From assembly GCF_000966285.1 (NCBI RefSeq), contig NZ_KQ031391.1, positions 4,542,540 through 4,606,539 of the forward strand: a DNA stretch of 64,000 nt, read 5' to 3'. Shown here piece by piece: positions 58,513-64,000 of this stretch (within the stretch, counting starts at the first letter, position 1; each line of letters begins with the position of its first letter). The translations under genes and the position numbers were made by a program. The notes beneath the pieces are model-generated. The model saw only the letters and a list, made by a program, of their open reading frames with translations. It was not told the DNA's origin and made no database searches. The DNA comes from Pseudofrankia sp. DC12. Lineage in GTDB: Bacteria > Actinomycetota > Actinomycetes > Frankiales > Frankiaceae.

Positions 58513-59508
58513 TCAGACCCAGCCGGCGGTGGCGGTGACCAGGTCGTCGAGCGCGTGGCCTGTCCGCTCCTCGGCCAGGTTCGAGACGTCTCGGACCAGC
58601 CGGGCGACCCACTCGGCCGGCCGGTCGGCGGCCAGCGCGACCGCGGCCGCGGCGTGCTCGGCCGCCTCGTAGTGGTCCGGCTGGTCACCGCTGATGGCGG
58701 CCCGCGCCTGCGCCATCCGCACCGAGACGATCATTCCGGTCTGCCCGCTGTCCTTGATCAGGGTGTAGGCCTTCTCCAGGTACGGCCGGGCCTCCTCCGG
58801 CGCGCCGACGGTCGTCAGCGCCTCGGCCGAGGCGAGGGCGAGGTCGGCGGGGGAGTAGGTCTCGATCGCGAAGCCGGGCCGGCCGTGGGCGTTCGCGTCC
58901 AGCGCCTCCATCGTGCGCCAGGCCCGGGCGACCGCGTCGCGCACGCCGGCGGTGTCACCCGTCGCGGCGTAGGCGCCCGCGACGACCTTGCCGGCGATCA
59001 TCGCGCGGGACGGGCTGTGGCCCGCGATCCGCGCGGCCGCGCCGGCGATCTGCAGCGAGACGGCCGGACTGTACTGGCGGACCATCCGGGCCCGCAACGC
59101 CAGCGCGCGGGCCGCGAGCGGGCCGTCGCCGGCGGCGCGGGCGAGACTCGCCGCCCGGTCCGACCGGGTCGCGGCGTCGGTGTGCAGGCCGCGGTCGTAG
59201 TCGGTGCCAGCGGAGACGACGGTGACGGCGGCGTGCAGGCGCATCCAGTCGATCGCGTCCCGGCCGCGAAGCCGGCGCTGGCGCGGGATCGTGCGGGTGG
59301 TGTTCTCCAGCGGCCGCATCGAGCTCGCCGTGCTGGTCAGGTCGGAGGTCTCGTAACCGCTGATCGCCGCGGCGAGCGCCGCCGAGCAGGCCTGGTGCAG
59401 GTCAGTCGTGCTGCGCAGGTTCTCGAGATTGGGGTGTTCGAGGCTCACCGCGACCGCCGAGGCCCCGAGGGTACGAAGCAGGAAACGCCTGCCGACGGCA
59501 TCCGACAC
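58513..59508 (-). CDS. TPR-like protein resembling the C-terminal half of XRE-type regulators
   Basis: 331 aa from GTG. The N-terminus has RRFLLRTLGASAVAVSLE, similar to a twin-arginine signal and to the hinge seen in many actinobacterial XRE regulators. The remainder is helical with repeated Ala-rich helix pairs (LHQACSAALAAAISGYETSD, AASLARAAGDGPLAARALALRARM, MIAGKVVAGAYAATGDTAGVRDAVARAWRTM, DQPDHYEAAEHAAAAVALAADRPAEW), i.e. TPR-like. No helix-turn-helix precedes it in any frame I could see. It is either a TPR adaptor, a truncated regulator or an exported protein. Confidence 0.68.
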   Translation of the reverse strand: MSDAVGRRFLLRTLGASAVAVSLEHPNLENLRSTTDLHQACSAALAAAISGYETSDLTSTASSMRPLENTTRTIPRQRRLRGRDAIDWMRLHAAVTVVSAGTDYDRGLHTDAATRSDRAASLARAAGDGPLAARALALRARMVRQYSPAVSLQIAGAAARIAGHSPSRAMIAGKVVAGAYAATGDTAGVRDAVARAWRTMEALDANAHGRPGFAIETYSPADLALASAEALTTVGAPEEARPYLEKAYTLIKDSGQTGMIVSVRMAQARAAISGDQPDHYEAAEHAAAAVALAADRPAEWVARLVRDVSNLAEERTGHALDDLVTATAGWV

Positions 59509-60115
59509 GGCGACAGCCTCCGTGTTCTGCTTTCGGCCGGGCCAGCCGACGGCCTGCTGGCCGCGCGGGGCGTCGCCGTCGCCGCGCCGTCCCCGGACAG
59601 GTCGGTACCGCTGCCGCCAGTCGACCGATCGAAGGCATGGAACCCGGGCGCCGGGGCGGTCGGGAGGACCGACGGACCGCGATGTGATCGCATCTAGAAC
59701 TACCTCACGGCGTAGCGGGAACCTTCATTTCAAGATAGCGTTCAACGCCGCCGGCTGACGCTCGGGTCGGCGGGAATCCGTGTGGGCTGCGTCTCTGGTG
59801 CGCCTTTTTCGCCCAGGTCGCGGAACCCACGCTGCCGGCCGTGTTCGGACTTTGGCGTCCGGTGGGGTAGTTCGTATTGTGTTACCTGTCGACCGGCGGC
59901 GCGCCGTTAATGTTTCCGAAATGTATCGCCATGCAATTGCATGTTAACGGTCGGGTCATGGCCGCTCCGGGCGTGCGGGGCGGAGACGCGGAGCCGGCCG
60001 GGTGTCCGCTCCGGGCGGGCTGGGTGGCCGGCGGTCGGGCCTGTGCCCGGCGACGGGGCCGGCTCGCGATCACGGTCGCGGCAGGGGAGCGCGCGCTCTC
60101 GGTAAGGTGGACGGC
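59509..60115. other. 607-base region upstream of prfB
   Basis: No credible gene. It contains an AT-rich island (59870-59955) with the palindrome ATGCAATTGCAT (59931-59942) flanked by CCGTTAA (59904-59910) and TTAACGG (59944-59950). Possible operator/promoter site; no clear -35/-10 pair. Confidence 0.5.
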
Positions 60116-61219
60116 ATGGCCGCCGACATCGCCGAGGAGCTCAAGAACCTCGACGCGACCCTGACCGGTATCGAGACCGTGTTGGACGTCGAGGGGCTGC
60201 GCCGGCGAGCCGCGGACCTCGAGCAGGAGGCCTCCGACCCGGACCTGTGGAGCGACCAGGACCGGGCCCAGGTGGTGACCCGCAGGCTGTCGTCCGTGCG
60301 CGGCGACATCAGCCGGGTCGAGGGCCTGCGCGACCGGCTCGACAACATCATGACCGCGTTCGAGCTCGAGGACGACGACCTGATCTCGGAGGCCACCGGG
60401 CAGCTGCCCTCGTTGGCCAAGGACATCTCGACCCTTGAGGTCCGCACCCTGCTGTCCGGCGAGTACGACGAGCGGGACGCGATCGTGCAGCTGTCCGCCG
60501 GCGCCGGCGGCGTTGACGCGGCCGACTGGACGGCGATGCTGCTGCGGATGTACCTGCGCTGGGCCGAGCGGCATGGCTACGGCACCGAGGTCTACGACTC
60601 CTCGGAGGCCGAGGAGGCCGGGCTCAAGTCGGCCACCTTCCTCGTCAAGGCGCCGTACGCGTACGGAACGTTGCGCAGCGAGCACGGTGTCCACCGGTTG
60701 GTGCGCATCAGTCCGTTCGACAACCAGAACCGCCGGCAGACGTCGTTCGCCGGCGTCGAGATCACCCCGGTCGTGGAACTGTCCGACCATGTCGACATCG
60801 ACGACAAGGATCTGCGGGTCGACATCTTCCGGTCCTCCGGCCCGGGCGGCCAGGGCGTGAACACGACCGACTCGGCCGTGCGCATCACCCACCTGCAGAC
60901 CGGCATCGTCGTGACCTGCCAGAACGAGCGCAGCCAGCTGCAGAACAAGGCGGCGGCGATGGTCGTGCTCCAGGCCAAGCTGCTGGAACGACGACGCGCC
61001 GAGGAGGCGGCCGAGAAACAGCGGCTGACCGGCGGCCCGCAGGACGTCTCGTTCGGCTCCCAGATCCGCAACTACGTCCTGCACCCGTACCAGATGGTGA
61101 AGGACCTGCGGACCGAGGTCGAGACGTCCAACACCGGCGGTGTGCTGGACGGCGAGATAGATGACTTCATCGACGCCGAGGTGCGCTGGCGCCGGTCGGC
61201 CGAGTCTGGCTCGCGCTGA
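60116..61219 (+). CDS. prfB: peptide chain release factor 2
   Basis: 367 aa from ATG ([16 protein letters not shown]). Translation termination at UGA/UAA. The anticodon-like tripeptide SPF is in [15 protein letters not shown]. The catalytic GGQ is in [22 protein letters not shown]. The frame is continuous from the start: the programmed +1 frameshift used in many bacteria is absent, as usual in actinobacteria. Upstream of cobA and ftsE; prfB-ftsEX is a conserved actinobacterial order. Confidence 0.96.
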   Translation: MAADIAEELKNLDATLTGIETVLDVEGLRRRAADLEQEASDPDLWSDQDRAQVVTRRLSSVRGDISRVEGLRDRLDNIMTAFELEDDDLISEATGQLPSLAKDISTLEVRTLLSGEYDERDAIVQLSAGAGGVDAADWTAMLLRMYLRWAERHGYGTEVYDSSEAEEAGLKSATFLVKAPYAYGTLRSEHGVHRLVRISPFDNQNRRQTSFAGVEITPVVELSDHVDIDDKDLRVDIFRSSGPGGQGVNTTDSAVRITHLQTGIVVTCQNERSQLQNKAAAMVVLQAKLLERRRAEEAAEKQRLTGGPQDVSFGSQIRNYVLHPYQMVKDLRTEVETSNTGGVLDGEIDDFIDAEVRWRRSAESGSR

Positions 61220-61242
61220 CGGCCACGGATTCGATTTCCACG

Positions 61243-61488
61243 ATGCGCACCCGCCCGCCCGGATCGCCTGGACGTCGTCGTCCGCCCTCCGGACGGTGGC
61301 GCGGGTCGTGGACCTGGACCTGGTCGGCAGCGCGCCGCTCGTCCGGCCGGCGCATCGTCGATCTCAGGGAAGCCCAGGTGCGTCTGTTGGACGAGCTTCT
61401 CGCGGTCGGCGAGACGCCGGACGCCCTGACGGCGGATGGCTCGGCCGACATACCCGGCCTGGACGAGATCACGGAGTTGGCCGAGTGA
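61243..61488 (+). CDS. small doubtful ORF between prfB and cobA
   Basis: 81 aa from ATG. Only the second half looks coding (RIVDLREAQVRLLDELLAVGETPDALTADGSADIPGLDEITELAE); the first half has the composition of an out-of-frame shadow. Just upstream, a different frame looks coding (TVARVVDLDLVGSAPLVRPA), as if one small gene suffered a frameshift near 61350. Unrecognised; could be a real short gene with a different start or a decayed one. Confidence 0.3.
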   Translation: MRTRPPGSPGRRRPPSGRWRGSWTWTWSAARRSSGRRIVDLREAQVRLLDELLAVGETPDALTADGSADIPGLDEITELAE

Positions 61489-61501
61489 GAGAGAGCGCCG
61501 A

Positions 61502-62284
61502 GTGACGGACGGCGGCGTGGCCCGCAGGGGCGGCGTGGGCTGGGTGGCGTTGGTCGGTGGCGGACCGGGCGCGGCGGATCTGATCACCGTGCGTGGCCGC
61601 GACCTGCTGCGCCGAGCGGACGTCGTCGTCGTCGACCGGCTCGCGCCCCGCGAGCTGGTCGCCGACCTGGGGCCAGAGGTCGAGATCGTCGACGCGGCCA
61701 AGGGGCCGCACGGCCACAACCTCTCGCAGGACGAGATCAATGACCTGTTGGTCGAGCGGGCGCTGCGCGGGCTGCGGGTGGCGCGGCTCAAGGGCGGCGA
61801 CCCGTTCCTGTTCGGCCGGGGCGGCGAGGAGGCGCTCGCGTGCGCCGCCGCCGGGGTGCCCTGCGAGGTCGTCCCCGGAGTGACCAGCGCGGTCGCGGTT
61901 CCGGCGCTCGCCGGGATCCCGGTGACCCATCGAGGAATCACACAGGATCTGGCCGTCGTCTCCGGCCACGTCGATCCGTCGCACCCGGGATCGACGTCGA
62001 ACTGGGACGCGCTGGCGGCGGGCCCGGGGACGGTCGTCGTCCTGATGGGAGTCGGCGCGCTGCCAGAGATCAGCCGCGAGCTGGTCAAGCGCGGCCGTCC
62101 CGCGGCGACCCCGGTCGCGGTGATCCAGGACGGGGCCACCCCCCAACAGCGGGTCGTGACCGGCACCCTCGCGGACATCGCCGCGGCAGCGGACGCGGCC
62201 GGCGTCGCGTCACCCGCCGTCATCGTGATCGGTGAGGTCGTCGCCCTGCGCGGCGAGCTGGGGAGCTACCGGATCCCTGACTGA
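61502..62284 (+). CDS. cobA: uroporphyrinogen-III C-methyltransferase
   Basis: 260 aa from GTG (VTDGGVARRGG). SAM-dependent methylation of uroporphyrinogen III to precorrin-2, the branch to siroheme and cobalamin. Signatures: GWVALVGGGPGAADLITVRG, VVDRLAPRELV, VARLKGGDPFLFGRGGEEA, GIPVTHRGITQDLAVVSGH, ALMGV-type loop as VVVLMGVGALPEI and TPVAVIQDGATPQQRVVTGTL. Single-domain SUMT. No other corrin genes are nearby, so a siroheme role is as likely as cobalamin. Confidence 0.93.
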   Translation: MTDGGVARRGGVGWVALVGGGPGAADLITVRGRDLLRRADVVVVDRLAPRELVADLGPEVEIVDAAKGPHGHNLSQDEINDLLVERALRGLRVARLKGGDPFLFGRGGEEALACAAAGVPCEVVPGVTSAVAVPALAGIPVTHRGITQDLAVVSGHVDPSHPGSTSNWDALAAGPGTVVVLMGVGALPEISRELVKRGRPAATPVAVIQDGATPQQRVVTGTLADIAAAADAAGVASPAVIVIGEVVALRGELGSYRIPD

Positions 62285-62323
62285 GCCCGGTCGCCCCCGG
62301 CCCGGCAGCGGTCAGACCCAGGC

Positions 62324-62485
62324 TCAGCGCAGGGAGATGATCTGGTCGTCGTCCGGCTTCGGCTGGCCCCTGCTGTCGGTGTTGCTCGTGGTGACCCACA
62401 GCGTGCCGTCGGGGGCGACGGCCAGGGTGCGCAGCCGGCCGTAGGTGCTGGCGCGCAGCGCTCGCGGGGTTCCAACGTCCAGGGT
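62324..62485 (-). pseudogene. C-terminal remnant of a PQQ-type sugar dehydrogenase
   Basis: About 53 residues matching the end of PQQ-dependent sugar dehydrogenase/sorbosone dehydrogenase proteins: [48 protein letters not shown] with a normal stop. Upstream sequence in this frame loses similarity and no start or signal peptide exists. The rest of the gene is gone, probably by deletion. Confidence 0.7.
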
Positions 62486-62622
62486 GGCGGTGGTAGGCAC
62501 ACCCGCGGCCCGCAGTGGACCCGAGGTCGCTCGTCCAGGCTCGCAACTCGGCGTCACGAGCCCATGATTCGCCTGCGACCGCCAGGAGCGGGCCTGATGA
62601 CGCGAAACCGTTGCGGGACCCT

Positions 62623-62814
62623 TTACGGGACCTGGTGGGCGGCGAGGAGCGCGACGACCGTAAGCACCAGCAGGATCAGCGCGACCATCTGTGGGGTGAG
62701 GCTGAAGCCGCTGGACTCGTGGTGGAGCTCGGCACGGGCGGCACGGCACGTCGAGCAGTGGCCTTCGGCCACCGGCCGGGCGCAGCGTGCGCAGACCAGG
62801 TCCTCACAGCACAT
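62623..62814 (-). CDS. zinc-ribbon plus transmembrane micro-protein
   Basis: 63 aa from ATG ([18 protein letters not shown]). Two CxxC pairs (CARC, CSTC) form a probable zinc ribbon in the first 30 residues, followed by one C-terminal membrane helix ([20 protein letters not shown]). Similar small proteins occur before ftsE in actinobacteria. It is divergent from ftsE and of unknown function, possibly membrane-associated. Confidence 0.72.
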   Translation of the reverse strand: MCCEDLVCARCARPVAEGHCSTCRAARAELHHESSGFSLTPQMVALILLVLTVVALLAAHQVP

Positions 62815-63050
62815 GCTGTCGTCCCCTCTCCCACGCTCAGCGAGCCGCCTGGCGACCTGCTGATCATCTACTGGCCGGGTCTCGGGCGGGGCCACACCGT
62901 TGGACGCCGTCCGTTTACCGTACGCCCGCTTACCGGCCACGACCATCCCGTCACCTACAGTTGTGGAAGTGGCTCGGACGGTGACGAACGGGGTGGCTGG
63001 GGCGGCGGCGCGGGCTGGCCTGCCGCCTGGCTGGGCGGAGGGAGCTCGGA

Positions 63051-63821
63051 ATGATCCGGCTCGACGCGGTGACGATGACGTACCCGGCCGGGACAAGGCC
63101 GGCGCTGAGCGACATCACCCTGCGCATCGACGACGGGGAGTTCGTCTTCCTCGTCGGACCATCCGGCTCGGGGAAGTCGACCCTGCTGCGCCTGCTGTTG
63201 CGGGAGGAACGCGCGACCAGCGGCCTGGTGGCCCTGGACGGGGCGGACCTCGCGGTGATCCCCGACCGGCGGGTACCGCTGCTGCGCCGGACCATCGGCT
63301 GCGTCTTCCAGGACTTCCGGCTGCTGCCGGACCGGACCGTCGCCGGGAACGTCGCCTTCGCGCTCGACGTCGTCGGCCGGCCGCGGCACGTGGTGCGCAC
63401 GGTCGTTCCCGAGGTGCTCGGGCTGGTGGGCCTCGCGGGCAAGGAGAACCGTTACCCCGACGAGCTTTCCGGGGGTGAGCAGCAGCGGGTCGCGGTCGCT
63501 CGCGCGATGGTCGGCCGGCCTCGGGTGCTGCTCGCCGACGAGCCGACCGGGAACCTCGACCCGGCGACCAGCGAGGGGATCATGCGGCTGCTCGACGCGG
63601 TCAACCGGACCGGGACGATCGTCGTGATGGCCACGCACAACGCCGCACTGGTCGACGCGCGCCGCCGCCGCGTCGTGGAGCTGGCCGACGGGGCCTGCGT
63701 CCGCGACGAGCAGCGCGGCGCCTACGACGGCGACGACACGGCCGGTTTGCCGGCGCGGGCGGACAAGAGTGACACGGCCGGTTTGCCGGCGCGGGCGAGC
63801 AGGACGGCTGGGGTGAGCTAG
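63051..63821 (+). CDS. ftsE: cell division ABC ATPase FtsE
   Basis: 256 aa from ATG with GGAGGGAG upstream. ATP-binding half of FtsEX, which activates peptidoglycan hydrolases at the divisome. Walker [18 protein letters not shown] (about 36-44), Q-loop [14 protein letters not shown], signature [16 protein letters not shown], Walker [15 protein letters not shown]-loop [12 protein letters not shown] 35-residue tail contains two copies of DTAGLPARA encoded by a 27-base direct repeat. Overlaps ftsX by one base. Confidence 0.96.
   Translation: MIRLDAVTMTYPAGTRPALSDITLRIDDGEFVFLVGPSGSGKSTLLRLLLREERATSGLVALDGADLAVIPDRRVPLLRRTIGCVFQDFRLLPDRTVAGNVAFALDVVGRPRHVVRTVVPEVLGLVGLAGKENRYPDELSGGEQQRVAVARAMVGRPRVLLADEPTGNLDPATSEGIMRLLDAVNRTGTIVVMATHNAALVDARRRRVVELADGACVRDEQRGAYDGDDTAGLPARADKSDTAGLPARASRTAGVS
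63735..63797. repeat. 27-bp direct repeat in the ftsE tail
   Basis: GACACGGCCGGTTTGCCGGC plus seven more bases, perfect copies at 63735-63761 and 63771-63797, 36 bases (12 codons) apart, so the frame is kept. Confidence 0.85.
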
Positions 63822-64000
63822 TGCGGATCGGCCCCCTGCTCGCGATTCTCGGCGCCGGGCTGCGGCGCAACCTGGCGGTGACCTCGGCGGTGGTGATCAC
63901 GGCGTCGGTCTGTCTGGCGATGCTCGGCGCGGGCCTGCTACTGCGGGCCGAGGTCCACACCATCGACGGCTACCTGCTCGACCAGCTGGAGGTCGTCATC
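63821..64000 (+). CDS. ftsX: FtsX, N-terminal part (cut by window end)
   Basis: Starts at GTG overlapping the ftsE stop (TAGTG). The 60 visible residues begin [60 protein letters not shown], i.e. the first membrane helix and the beginning of the large extracellular loop of FtsX. Membrane partner of FtsE. Confidence 0.9.
   Translation, partial: MRIGPLLAILGAGLRRNLAVTSAVVITASVCLAMLGAGLLLRAEVHTIDGYLLDQLEVVI

Noticed and set aside
60002-60115. Upstream extension of prfB with a possible programmed frameshift
   Set aside because: The frame from the ATG at 60116 is continuous, there is no in-frame UGA with a slippery CUU, and the upstream extension has no similarity.
63735-63797. Direct repeat in ftsE as a target-site duplication
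   Set aside because: It is 27 bases in frame within the coding tail with only 9 bases between the copies; a local tandem duplication explains it.

Overview
The window is very GC-rich (low 70s percent by eye), with many GTG starts and 1-4 base start/stop overlaps. It carries BldD, FtsEX, an ahcY/RDD/SpoIIM cluster, Rv3235-like and DUF6912-like genes, which points to a filamentous actinobacterium. Gene content and order fit Frankia or a close relative best; that assignment is an inference from memory of gene order, not from a search. Genes run on both strands and are mostly housekeeping, with one broken accessory locus.

Layout. 0-10 kb: the 3' end of a large membrane glycosyltransferase-type gene and a DUF5719 gene, then mannose/sugar-phosphate genes (manA, phosphomannomutase, Trm112-like, SIS isomerase) mixed with a metallopeptidase-family gene and DUF3499. 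This is the conserved cell-envelope precursor neighbourhood. 10-20 kb: a class A penicillin-binding protein, a MerR regulator divergent from ahcY, an RDD + SpoIIM-like membrane pair, and a large GH13 glucan enzyme. 20-26 kb: an SRPBCC protein and a five-gene MoxR operon (GPDP-type membrane protein, DUF4129, DUF4350, MoxR, DUF58). 26-34 kb: ComF, ribosome hibernation factor, orphan LuxR-type response regulator, GNAT, secA. 34-38 kb: LysM protein + Rv3235-like protein, an unknown conserved-looking gene, and a small HTH protein.

38-58.5 kb holds a split tad (Flp pilus) system. SAF/RcpC-like and CpaE-like genes (38.5-40.7 kb) are separated from tadA-tadB-tadC-pilin-tadE-tadE and tadG (48.8-58.5 kb) by a patatin-like lipase, bldD, a DUF6912-like gene, a membrane coiled-coil/helix-hairpin-helix protein and a two-PAS protein. 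tadB is cut by a complete 1,712-bp IS630-type element that has near-perfect terminal inverted repeats, a TA target duplication and an extra 111-aa gene. Removing the element restores one 285-codon frame exactly, so the insertion looks recent. Two tandem paralogous genes of unknown function lie on the opposite strand inside the tad locus.

58.5-64 kb: a TPR-like protein, prfB, cobA (SUMT), a decayed C-terminal scrap of a PQQ-type sugar dehydrogenase, a zinc-ribbon/TM micro-protein, ftsE and the start of ftsX.

I found no tRNA, rRNA or CRISPR. Repeats include two members of a palindromic family with TGATCGCTGTTT ends (10180-10409 and 37623-37697), a pair of strong hairpins between bldD and the patatin gene, and several short tandem repeats. 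The strongest candidates for something new are the paralog pair in the tad locus, the gene-carrying IS630 element, and the TGATCGCTGTTT repeat family.
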